Of a stretch of 64,000 bases of DNA, positions 22,541 through 33,240 are shown in pieces (within the stretch, counting starts at the first letter, position 1; the number at the start of each line of letters is the position of its first letter). A program made the position numbers and the translations under genes. The notes below the pieces were generated by a model, which worked only from the letters and a program-made list of their open reading frames with translations, made no database searches and was not told where the DNA came from. The DNA is taken from assembly GCA_973895155.1 (NCBI GenBank), contig OZ316891.1:20956001-21020000 (forward strand), given 5' to 3'. The DNA is from Marsupella aquatica (lineage: Eukaryota; Marchantiophyta).

Positions 22541-24353
22541 GTTAACCGTTGGAGTTAACTACCTGCTGAATCCTTGAATTAACTATCCAACATAACTTCT
22601 AACTTCATTAATTTTTCTTTTTGTATCAATCAAACATTTTACGGCCTTCATTTACTTGATTCTTGTGCACTCTTCGCTTGCTATCCAGCCTTTCCGACAA
22701 TTAGATAGTGACAACTTGTGCAATTACTCGAGATATTGATCTAACTTTCCCTAGCCGCAGACCCCATCTGTCACCTGAATTGAGGGTTAGCTTCCATTTA
22801 CCCTTCAACTAATGTTTTTTCAAAGAGGATCTCTAGACCCATAGTGGTAGATTCATCAACTTAAGTGATAGGCGGGGTCTGCGGTGTCGTAAGGAAATTA
22901 GACTATATGGAGAATAACTTGGTTTTATAGAGTAAAAATATAAAAGTAGAGATTTATGTGATAACAGGTAGATTTTGACTTCTACCAAAATAAAGTTATA
23001 GATATTACAAATTACCATAGTGAAAAGTAATTTCTAGAATTTATCATAGTAAAATGGTAAATTCTGGTAACTTCTAAAATCTACCTGGTAAATTTAAAAT
23101 AGCAAAATTTTAAATTTATCATAGTAAAAGGTAAATTTTGATGACTTATAGAATTTACCATGGTAAAAAAATAAGTTATAGAATTTATCGTGATAAAAAA
23201 ATTAACTCTAGTAAGTTTAGTAATTTCTAGTATCTTCTAGGATACTCTTGTAAAGGGACCAACATGGTCTGGCTCCATCTATAAATAAGAGGGAGGCTCG
23301 TCTTCCCAATGGAGTCCATTTTCTAGCATTTCAAGCGTATGAGTGCAATGATCTAAGTTTCCTAATTCTTGGTCATGGAAGACATTACCATCACTCGAGT
23401 ACCTTGAAGATGGAGTTTTGAATCTGACAAGGTTGGCTATGCCGCCAATACCATATATATAATGTTTACAAATATGTGATTGAGTAGGGACGGCTCTGTC
23501 GCTGAACCTTTTTTCTAGTTAGAAAGCATATAGGAAATATGAATGTCAATATGGATTTGAATGAGTCCACAAATTCTAAATTTGCTTTCTACTATGAGCA
23601 TTAAGTTGATAGTAAAGAGGAAGGTAGATATTAGGCAAGTTCTTACACAAAAGTTTGGGAAAGAAGGATACACTACATTATCGCATTGTTGGATCCATTA
23701 ATTCTCTATAGATGCACGAATGAGGATGTGAGTGTTTTTCATAATAGTGTAATAGATGAGAGATCATAGCCGAGAGTTGACAAAAGTACGTAGAGAAGAT
23801 TATCACTTGGAGGAGAGATTTGTGAAGTGTGGGCCTGACCCCGACTACTCTGGTGTTATTGCCAATAATTGGAGTAGATCACACATATCTCTTGGTATCA
23901 AAAGTATTTAGGAGTCCTTGCGGAAAAGGGTACGGCCTTCCCACCCAATTTATCTAGAGAAAATTGCAAGAGGCACAGGGAAACCCAAAGAACTTGAGAA
24001 ATGGCCGGGAGGGGACAAGGCTCTCAAGAGAATTGGTGCTAAGCATGAGGTCTCTTATAAGTGGTAAATAGCACAATTAGCGCATGCACCCAGACACCCG
24101 ACGTGTTCTTGAGAGCTTACTATTCTCATGACAGTGGCTAAAGAGAGTCGGACCAATGTCTCGAGTAATTGCAAAGGTCATCACTATCTAATTGTTGAAA
24201 AGGCTGGATAGCAGGTGAAAAGTGCACAAGAAATCTTGTAAATTAAAGTTGTATGATGTTTAATTGAAACAAGAAGGGACATTAATGAAGTTAAGAGTTA
24301 TGGTGGGTAATTAATTCAAGGATTTAGCAACTAGTCAACTCTAGCGGTTAACA
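22541..24353. mobile_element. 1.8 kb element with ~215 bp terminal inverted repeats
   Basis: The left arm (22541 to about 22760) and right arm (about 24137 to 24353) are inverted copies. Shared phrases include CTCGAGTAATTGCA, CACTATCTAATTGT, AAGGCTGGATAGCA, AGTGCACAAGAA, TTAATGAAGTTA, TAATTCAAGGATT and GCGGTTAAC or ACGGTTAAC. Long TIRs without an intact transposase resemble a non-autonomous Mutator-like element, but no target-site duplication was seen. The interior holds an AT-rich repeat (23005-23200) and one open stretch at about 23764-23904. The right end lies only about 25 bp from the ClpB pseudogene. Confidence 0.65.
23005..23205. repeat. TTTA(C/T)CATAGTAAAA dispersed motif
   Basis: Near-palindromic motifs of the form TTTATCATAGTAAAA or TTTACCATGGTAAAA recur about five times, spaced roughly 28-77 bp apart, inside the TIR element. 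They may be subterminal or internal repeats of that element. Confidence 0.6.
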
Positions 24354-24377
24354 ATCTTGTTTAATTATCTCATCGTC

Positions 24378-25537
24378 ATGGTGGAAAACTTGTTGAAGCC
24401 AATGCTGGGAAGAGGAGAGTTGCGGTGCATTGGTGCAACAACTCTAGATGAGTATCGCAAGTGCATAGAGAAAGATTACCTTGGAGTGACGATTCCAACA
24501 AGTTTACGTTGACCAATCCTCTATAGAAAACACAATCTCCATCCTTTGGGGCCTTTGTCAATGATACAAGTTGCATCATGCAGTTCAAATTTCTGATAGC
24601 GCCTTGGTGGAAGCTGCAATGCTTTCAGATCGCTACATCAGGGATAAGTTCCTTCCTTATATAGGTTTGTTCTCAACTGTTATGTGTTTGTGTTGTATGG
24701 GGACGGTCGGGGGGACGGTATCATTTTGCATCAACTCGCTTTTTGTTCCTCTGACAGGCAGAACTCATTGTTAATTAAGCAATTGAAATGTTGAGGATGT
24801 CTGTGTGACTGTCTGCCACGGGATTTGAGCTTAACCCCTGAATTCGGTGCGTGGGTGGCATGTACAGCTATCGACTTGGTGGACGAAGCAGCAGCAAAAT
24901 TGAAGATGGAGATTACTTCAAAGCCTACAACATTGGGTGAGATAGATCGAGTAGTCTTGAAATTAGAAATGGAGCGATTGTCAATTAGGCAATGACACTA
25001 ACAAAGGATCTCGGGTCCGTCTTAGTAAGATTGTAAACGAGTTGAATCTTTGGAAGGAGAAGCAAAATACACTCACAGACCAATGGGAGCTTGAGAAGTC
25101 TGTCATGACACAAATCCAGTCAATTAAGGAAGAGGTAAACTCTCCAACCAATATCTATTGGAATGAAAATTCTGCAGCATTTGAATTCAAGACTCGCCCC
25201 TCAATTTTTAGGTTGGAGGGGCATTTCTTCAAACTAGACGTTCTGCCATACTGATAAATATTTGGTTGACGTTGACAGGTGGATATAGTGAATCTAGAAA
25301 TACAGCAGGCTGAACATGACTACAATCTCAGCCGGGCCACCGAGCTCAAGTACGGCAGTCTCATAACCCTCCAGAAGCAACTAGAGCAAGCAGAGAAAGG
25401 GTTGGACAAGTTTTGAGGAAATGGGAGGTTATTGCTTTGTGAGGATGTGACCCAAGATGACATTCTAGAGATAGTGAGCAAATGGACAGGCATTCCATTG
25501 TCGAAATTGAAGCAGTCCGATTCAATTACAGGTGGAC
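24378..25537 (+). pseudogene. clpB: ClpB chaperone pseudogene, 5'-truncated (end of NBD1, middle domain)
   Basis: Remains of an organellar-type ClpB/Hsp100 disaggregase, a hexameric AAA+ ATPase. Exon-like blocks are 24378-24664, 24868-25134 and 25279-25537, with GT-AG introns between. The first holds [18 protein letters not shown], then in a shifted frame RFQQVYVDQ and [17 protein letters not shown]. The second holds [20 protein letters not shown] and the coiled-coil middle domain. The third ends EIVSKWTGIPLSKLKQSDS. NBD1 Walker A and everything upstream are missing. Damage includes one frameshift near 24479, another near 24985, and TGA stops where the family has Arg codons. The missing C-terminal half lies at 33.2-34.9 kb on the other strand. 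Certainly ClpB; the organelle is not determined. Confidence 0.9.
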
Positions 25538-26366
25538 AGGTGAGCCGCTGTCACTAATTTTCAACTTTGTTCAAATTTTAGCTACCTGCATTGTCTCCAT
25601 TCATACTGAAGACCGTGTGAATCTCTATGATTTCCATGTTTCTAGCAGAGTCACTGGATAGATGGCGAACCTTGTAGAGAACAATCCTTAAGATAGTTGC
25701 CCATGAAGTCTATACCATAGCTGAAGGAAGATTACTAAGAAAGGAGTTGGTTAGAGTGTCTGTTACTCGATGGGGAGCTCTACTAATACTTTCGGCTCGC
25801 TCAAGAATATTTAAATTCCTTCAGATATGCTCAATTTTTTTCTCATGCAGTTCCACAATGTAGTCGTGACCTGCCTTTGTTGAAATAGTTCTCATTGGCG
25901 GCAAAGGACTGTTGTGGGAGCCAAAGTAGTTTTTTGTCCAATTCCAGTAAATTTTACCCATTAATGTCGTATCTGTAAGGCTGACCTCCTTTTGTGGGAT
26001 ACTTTCTGAGGATGTTTTGTACATTGAATATAGGATCCAAGTGACCACAACATGGCGGAGGATTTGCAAGGTCAGCAACAAGAACAGGAAGTTCTAAACC
26101 TGAAAGAACTGTCACCGCCTCACTGTACCTTTGGAGGAGGCCATCTCGACTACCAACCAGGCTTCAGGACTAGCGACAAGCAGTGAATTGAACGCAAGAT
26201 CTGACAAAGGTTGTGGACTCTGAACTGTAGCCGGTCGGTTATGAAACCTCAACTAAATGATGGGTGGTGTCCATGGGAATACTGAAAGGTGCTCGGCCAG
26301 GTGCTCGCATCCAGGAAGCTTTGAGATTTGAGGATTCTAGGTTGAAGACCCTCCTATGCTCACAAA
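25538..26366. repeat. duplicated segment, copy 1 (matches 40761-41592)
   Basis: Direct-orientation copy of 40761-41592, with substitutions and a few indels of up to about 25 bp. It starts at the GTGAGCCGCTGTCACTAATT intron-like sequence and ends at TATGCTCACAAAC. Both copies retain an 86-codon minus-strand open frame (25821-26081 and 41025-41285), but its differences are mostly amino-acid-changing, so it is probably not coding. This is the expected downstream flank of gene X. Confidence 0.88.
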
Positions 26367-28054
26367 CGTAGTGCCAAGCTGATTTGTATGCTTCTTGTTG
26401 GCAACTTCTCCCAATTGCAATGGATGCATTTAAAGAAGAGGTTAGAACTAACAAGGTAGAGCACGTTTGATCGACACATTGAGGGGAGTAAGTAAGGACA
26501 CGAGAAGGAACTCATCAACGTCAAGGCAGACTTTGGTCAACAGCCTATTACATGCCTCCAGATTGAGATTGGAAAGTAAATTGTACAAAGATCAGGGAGA
26601 CCAATTGTCTCAGTTGGGAGCATATGTCCTTAACTCTGGTAGGGAATCCCAACTCTTTTTTCCTTTTCCAAAGCATTATACTATAAGAGTAGTATTGATT
26701 GTTTGAGCTAGTATGCTTGTCCTAAGGGACTGCCAGAGGCCTCATTAAGTGCCTGTTCAACAACTCTTTGTCGTTTCCTGCAACTTTTTTGGTAACCTGC
26801 CAAATTGGACTCTGTTCCTTGTCCTAAGCAATCTAGCAAACCCCAAACCTCATGTCTTTGTTGCCACCAAAAATATCTCCTACTGGACTCAAATCACCCT
26901 TGGGTGACTTGCATCGAGTACAAGAACGTGTTGAGTTCTAGGTGAGGGGAAATTTGGGTGTCCCCAGTGCTTTGTGCAATTTCCTTACCAACCAGGGTCT
27001 CTAATTGCCATAAATAAGAAAATGTACCCCTCTTCGAGGAATGAGGAAGATTACTCTTAAGATATCTGAATGGGCATCACATTGACCTTAAGCTACTCAC
27101 ATTTCACTGAAAAGGGGAATAGTCCAACCTGCCCTTGTTTCCCACATTTTCTCTGGCATGAGCATCAAACTGACCAGAGATAATGAGTAATGCACAAATG
27201 GGCCACTCATAACAACATTCTTGACCGTCCTAACTTCAAAGACTTCTAAATTCAAATCAGCAATGATGCAAAAAAAGATGGTTGTGTTCCGAAGTACTGA
27301 GAGAAGAATGCAGTTCTTATGTCCCATTGCATCCCGTTCATATTTTCCATTCATTGTAGTTCTTCAGATGTTAGAATACTTTTGACAATCCATTGTTAAA
27401 TGGGACTCTATTAATAAATTCTTGTAGCTCTCTAGATGTATATACATGTTCCTTGGTATCACTTCCTATTGTGAAGCTTGATCCTTAAAAGAATATGCGC
27501 TCAAACTGAAATTCTCAGTATTTGCACATGACATTTCACACTCACATAAATTCCACGAAGGCCCCTTTAACATAGCAGGCCTTAAAACTTGGGACATCGT
27601 GACAGGGTGTTGGAGACCAGGTTACTCTCCTATGCCTGGTTCTCCGTAACTTCTTCTTTTAAAAAAGTACCATTCTTGTTTCTCCACATTAAAGTGTTCT
27701 CAAATTCAAAAGAAATTAATTCACAAGGGACAAGTGCCTGCAACCAAAGACGTGCAAGGATGTGTACAAGCATCAGTACATTCAAACACTTTTTCGCAAC
27801 TCAATTGTTTCAAAACACCTATAAACCTGCAATTTTTGGAGCTTGACCACCATTGGGCCTAAAGGAGACATTAATCTCTACTCGATTAGTTGAGTTGTTT
27901 CCCTTGCCTGAATTGTATCAATATCCATCAGCCAACCATACGTTGGAATAATCATGGAGACATATTGTAGTATGGACCAGCAGCCCCAAAGAACAAACAG
28001 GTTTGCTAGGGGAGTTTCATATATATGCAGCATCTAGAGTTGGTCATCGTCAGA
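26367..28054. other. intergenic inside the inverted segment
   Basis: No gene recognised. Chance ORFs only (for example 27589-27846 plus, 27097-27354 minus). Confidence 0.4.
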
Positions 28055-30965
28055 AGAGACGGTACCTTTGGCACTAAACTCTCCAGACCTGTGGTATCAT
28101 TGAAGCCCAGGTCATCCCTAGCCAGTTAATTAAGTGTCATACAAGGTTGGCCAAAGGGTTGTAATTTCTCAGGGTTTGGAGAAATCTTTTGAGTGGATGT
28201 AAAGATGATGGGTGTTGATGGTTATACTTAGAATAGACATTATCTTTGGCTCTCCAGATGGCTATCATTAAAACTTAGGTCTTCCCTAGCCTGTTTAGTG
28301 TCAAACATGGTTGGCCAAAGGGTTGTGATTTTTAGGTATGGAAATATTTGTTGAGTTGATGTAATTAAAGATGATGGTGTTGATGGTTATAGTTAGAATA
28401 GACGTTGTCTTTGGCACTGAACTCTCCATATGGCTATTATTGAAGCGCAGGTCTTCCCTAGCCTGTTCAGTGTCATACAAGGTTGGCCAAAGGGTTGTAA
28501 TTCTCAGGTTGAGAAGAATCAATTGAGTTGATGTAAAGATGATGGGTGTTGATGGTCACAGTTAGAATAGACGGTGTCTTTGGTACTGAACTCTCCAGAT
28601 GGCTATCATTGAAGCCCAGGTGTTCCCTAGCATGTTCAGTGTCATACAAGGTTAGCCAAAGGGTTGTAATTCTCAGGTTCGGAAAGATTTATTGAGTTGA
28701 TGTAAAGATGATGAGTGTTGAGGGTCACAATTAGAATAGACCATATCTTTGGCACTGAACTGTCCAAATGGCTATCATTGGAGCCCAGGTCTTCCCTAGC
28801 CTGTTCAGTGTCAGACAAGGTTAGCCAAAGGGTTGTAATTCTCAGGTTGAGAAAAATCTATTGAGTTGATGTAAAGATGATGGGTGTTGATGGTCACAAT
28901 TAGAATAGATGGTGTTGTTGGCAGTGAACTCTCAACTAAGATAGCTATCATTGAAGCCCAGGTCTTTCCTAGCCTGTCATACAAGGTTGGCCAAAGGGTT
29001 GTAATTCTCAGGTTTGGAAAAATCTATTGATTTGAGGCAAAGATGATGGGTGTTGAGTATCACAGTTAGAATAGACAGTATCTTTTGTACCGAACTGTCC
29101 AAATGGCTATGATCATTGGAGCCCAGGTCTTCCCTAGCCTGTTCAGTGTCATAGAAGGTTGGCCAACGGGTTGTAATTCTCAGGTTGAGAAAAATCTATT
29201 GAGTTGATGTAAAGATGATGGGTGTTGATGGTCACAGTTAGAATAGACAGTGTCTTTGGCACTGAACTCTCCAGATGGCTCTCATTGAAGCCCAGGTCTT
29301 CCCTAGCATGTCCGGTGTCATACAAGGTTAGCCAAAGGGTTGCAATTCTCAGGTTCGGTAAAATTTATTGAGTTGATGTAAAGATGATGGGTGTTGATGG
29401 TCACAATTAGAATATATGGTATCTTTGGCACTGAACTGTCCAGATGGCTATCATTGGAGCCAAGGTGTTCCCTAGCCTATTCAGTGTCATACAAGGTTGG
29501 CCAAAGGGTTGTAATTCTCGGGTCTGGGAAAATATATTGAGCTGATGTAAAGATGATGGGTGTTGATGGTCACAATTAGAATAGATGGTATCTTTGGCAC
29601 TGAACTCTCAACTAAGATAGCTATCATTGAAGCCCAGGTCTTCCCTAGCCTGTCATACAAGGTTGGCCAAAGGGTTGTAATTCTCAGGTTTAGAAAAATC
29701 TTGTGATTTGCGATAAAGATGATGGGTGTTGAGGGTCACAATTAGAATAGACGGTATCTTTTGTACTGAACTGTGCAGATGGCTATCATTGGAGCCAAGG
29801 TGTTCCCTAGCCTGTTCAGTGTCATACAAGGTTGGCCAAAGGGTTCTAATTCTCAGGTTGAGAAGGATCAGTTGAGTTGATGTAAAGATGATGGGTGTTG
29901 ATGTTCACAATTAGAATATATGGTACGTGTTGTTGGCAGTGAACTCTCAACTAAGATAGCTATCATTGAAGCCCAGATCTTCCCTAGCCTGTCATACAAG
30001 GTTGGCCAAAGGGTTGTAATTCTCAGGTTTAGAAAATCTAGTGATTTGAGGTAAAGATGATGGGTGTTGAGGGTCACAATTAGAATAGATGGTATCTGTT
30101 GTACTGAACTGTCCAGATGGCTATCATTGGAGCCAAGGTGTTCCCTAGCCTGTTCAGTGTCATACAAGGTTGGCCAAAGGGTTGTAATTCTCAGGTTGAG
30201 AAGGATCAGTTGAGTTGATGTAAAGATGATGGGTGTTAATGGTCACAATTAGAATAGATGATGTTGTTGGCAGTGAACTCTCAACCAAGATAGCTATCAT
30301 TGAAGCCCAGGTCTTCCCTAGCCTGTCATACAAGGTAGGCCAAAGGGTTGTAATTCTCAGGTTTAGAAAAATCTAGTGATTTGAGGTAAAGATGATGGGT
30401 GTTGAGGGTCACAATTAGAATAGACGGTATCTTTTGTACTGAACTGTCCAGATGGCTATCATTGGAGCCGAGGTGTTCCCTAGCCTGTTCAGTGTCATAC
30501 ACGGTTGGCCAAAGGGTTGTAATTCTCAGGTTGAGAAGAATCAATTGAGTTGATGTAAAGATGATGGGTGTTGATGGTCACAATTAGAATAGATGGTGTT
30601 GTTGGCAGTGAACTCTCAAGTAAGATAGCTATCATTGAAGCCCATGTCTTCCTTGTTCAATGCCATACATATATGGTTGCCCAAAGGGTAGAAGTTTCGT
30701 AGGTTTTGAATTGTCTACTGAGTTGATGTAAAGATGATGGGTGTTGTTGGTCATAATCAGGAGATGGTAGTTTTGGCACTGAACTCTCCAGGTGTCTATC
30801 AGTGAAGCCCACTTCTTCCCTCTTTAGTGACATACATGGTTGGCCATATATCAGAGTTGTAATTTCTCAATCAGATTTTCAATTGTCTATTGAGTTTCCG
30901 TAAAGATGATGGGTGTTGTTAGTCACAGACATAAGAGACTCCATAATACTGGCCGTGGCTATCAT
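28055..30965. repeat. satellite array, about 17 copies of a ~169 bp monomer
   Basis: The phrase AAAGATGATGGGTGTTGA or a close variant occurs 17 times, at 28201, 28367, 28535, 28704, 28873, 29039, 29211, 29380, 29549, 29715, 29884, 30053, 30222, 30388, 30557, 30730 and 30902. Spacings are 166-173 bp. Each monomer also carries GTTGGCCAAAGGGTTGTAAT, a CATTG(A/G)AGCCCAGGT block and a CTGAACTCTCC block. Edge copies are more diverged than central ones. From about 29.5 kb two monomer types alternate. Short ORFs in the array are by-products. Confidence 0.97.
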
Positions 30966-31944
30966 TGACATCAAGTCCCCTCAACTGGAAATGTGGAGTG
31001 CCATCCCTCTTAAGAATTCCTCAAAATGATGTTGCACCTCAAAACAAGAGGTAATAGATCCTGCTCGGACACACAGGCTGGACTGCTGTCCCTCTTCAAA
31101 GAGCTCGGTCGCTAGTCTCCCTAAAGAAATCTCACCAATGTTATCGTGCATTGCATCACTATGTTTTCGTCAAGTGTCAAGTCCATACAACTCGTTGATG
31201 CTCTTCGTCCCAATCCAGAGAGGTCTCCTCGTAAGTTATTGGGCTGCAAACTCTCACAATTTGATGTAACGAAGAAAACAAGCGGAGTGGACTTGTAGAT
31301 AGGGAAGCTTGCAGTTGACTTGACCCTCAAAATTATGCTCCTCAATCAGCTAATAGAGGTGAAGGTGATGGCCCATTGGAAGCTTGCTTATTGAGTACTG
31401 CTCGGGACAATACTTGTTAAAGCACAGGTGGCTTTACTGAATAAGATTCACCATTCAGGCATGTCACGAGGCCCCGTAGCTTGTACTCCATGACATAATC
31501 TCACATGTCATATACTCCAGTCTCATGTCTCGTAGCTGTTCATCCAGATTTCACAATCATTGATTCATTCCAATTCCACCGACAACATGTTTGACCTTGT
31601 CACAGGATGAATGGTTCACCATTGATTGATTCCAATTTCACTGAGAGTGTGTTGCCGACTTTGTCACAGGATGAATGGCTTGACGATTTTTCGCCAGGCT
31701 TCAGAATGAATTCATTCTAATTTTTCTGCAGGCTTCACAATGAATTCATTCTAATTTTGAAATCAATAAAGATCTTACTGGGGAGTACGTAGAATTCCCA
31801 GAGAAGGGAGGAGGGAGGGGAGTACCGAAGATGGGGCTATAATGGAATTTAATAGTCTAACGTCAAGGACGAGGGCCGAATCGTCACATGCTCGATGAAG
31901 AGGTGAGACGCTTCACCTCTGAATTGCTTCGACGCTTGACAAAG
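30966..31944. other. intergenic with short duplications
   Basis: Two small duplications are visible: TTTGTCACAGGATGAATGG-type blocks at about 31594 and 31659, and GCTTCA(C/G)AATGAATTCATTCTAA blocks at about 31697 and 31733. The 31121-31345 minus open frame is unrecognised. Confidence 0.4.
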
Positions 31945-32560
31945 GGCCGGGGCTGTGTTTCCAGCCGTATGCCGTGACGCCGTATAGTTTTTGTAGGCCT
32001 TCGATGAATGTTCTGGAGACGAGAGACGAGAAGGGCCTGATTGTTATATATATACTCAATGAAGATGGGGTCCGGGGCTGTGTTTCCAGCCGTATGCCGT
32101 GATGCCGTATAATTTTTGTAGGCCTTCGATGAATGTTCTGGAGACGAGAGACGAGAAGGGCCTGATTGTTGTATACATACTCAATGAAGATGTGCCTGGA
32201 CGTCGATCCGTGCCAGATGGTGTGTCTCCAGCTGTACGCCAGGATGCAACAAAATTAGTGGCCCTTCGGTGAATCTTCTGGAGACAAGGAAAAGGGCCTG
32301 ATTGTCTTGTACTCGATGAAGATGTGCGACGCTTCAACGCTGGATTGCTTCGACCCGTGCGACATGGCGAGGGGTGTGTCTCCAGCTGTACGGCAGGATG
32401 CAACAAATTGGTAGCCTTTGGGTGAATGGTCTGGAGACAAGGATAAGGGCCTGACTTGTACTCGATGAAGATGTGCGACGCTTCAACTCTGGATTGCTTC
32501 GATCCATGCCAAATGGCGAGAGGTGTGTCCCCAGCTGCATGCCACTTGAAGATTTTTGCA
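31945..32560. repeat. tandem repeat of 125-153 bp units, ~4.5 copies
   Basis: Repeats are anchored by TCTGGAGAC at about 32012, 32137, 32277 and 32430. Each is preceded by a GTGTTTCCAGC or GTGTCTCCAGC block and followed by AAGGGCCTGA and a TCGATGAAGATG-like block. The first two copies are nearly identical and later ones diverged. Minus-strand frames across the copies contain GDTPLA phrases faintly like an ankyrin repeat start, but the unit length does not fit and frames are broken. Confidence 0.85.
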
Positions 32561-33078
32561 AACGCGGTTTTGCTGTTATTGGACAGATGAAAGAGACCGG
32601 ACTGGGAATAGTGACTTTCCGCAGAATTGTGGGTTCAATTCATTTTGACATGGAGCTAAAATGCCAAGGTCGATCTAATCGGAGTGTCAATGCGATATTT
32701 TGCAACTTAGTTTTTTTTCATCCAGTTTATTTTAATGCTACTAATCAGGACATTGACCAAACATCATTGAGGAGAGCAAACTCTGAACGACAGTTACAAC
32801 TTCCACCCAATTTGCAGGAAGTAGGATTTATTTCCTATTCCGAAGTGATATATTTGGTAATCGATGTCTATGATACAAACATTCTTAATCTAAAGGATAA
32901 TTATAAGTCGCTGCTTATAGTAGTACACCGTTCTGAACGTGCAAGCTGGAGACGGTTGCCTATCTTGACCTCAACGTTTCTCTGGGACTCTACAAGCATG
33001 GAGCTGTCGCTCGATCAGCTAACGTCCATAAATAAACGAAGCTATAATGCCTCCCACCTTAATAACCTCAGATCCTGA
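32473..33078 (+). CDS. hypothetical 201-codon ORF beginning in the tandem repeat
   Basis: I do not recognise this protein. The ORF starts in the last unit of the tandem repeat (MRRFNSGLLRSMPNGERCV...) and continues into unique sequence with no signal peptide, transmembrane segment or known motif. A Leu-rich start and scattered basic residues are all that can be described. It lies between the repeat and the ClpB C-terminal pseudogene. It may be a chance ORF or an exon of something larger; evidence for coding is only its length. Confidence 0.2.
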   Translation: MRRFNSGLLRSMPNGERCVPSCMPLEDFCKRGFAVIGQMKETGLGIVTFRRIVGSIHFDMELKCQGRSNRSVNAIFCNLVFFHPVYFNATNQDIDQTSLRRANSERQLQLPPNLQEVGFISYSEVIYLVIDVYDTNILNLKDNYKSLLIVVHRSERASWRRLPILTSTFLWDSTSMELSLDQLTSINKRSYNASHLNNLRS

Positions 33079-33240
33079 TAGATCGGTTAGCGGCTTCCTC
33101 AGCATGTTCAGGACGAAAATGTTAACTATCCGATCCCAGTTCACAGCACTCTAATGAAGGCTCATGCTCAGTCAGGAATGCTGCCATATAAACCCGTGTT
33201 GCAATTAGAAACACGTGGTAGTTGACTAAGATTTACCATC

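Noticed and set aside
25821-26081. 86-codon minus-strand ORF conserved in both duplicated segments
   Set aside because: The two copies (also 41025-41285) differ mainly by amino-acid-changing substitutions, with no motif. Openness is explained by recent duplication.
28301-30544. Minus-strand ORFs within the satellite array (repeated LNLRITTLWPTLYDTEQARE-type peptides)
   Set aside because: They repeat with the 169 bp monomer, shift frame between copies and have no protein family.
32056-32561. Possible ankyrin repeats (GDTPLA phrases) on the minus strand
   Set aside because: Unit length is 125-153 bp, not 99 bp, frames break between units, and only the four-residue phrase resembles ankyrin.
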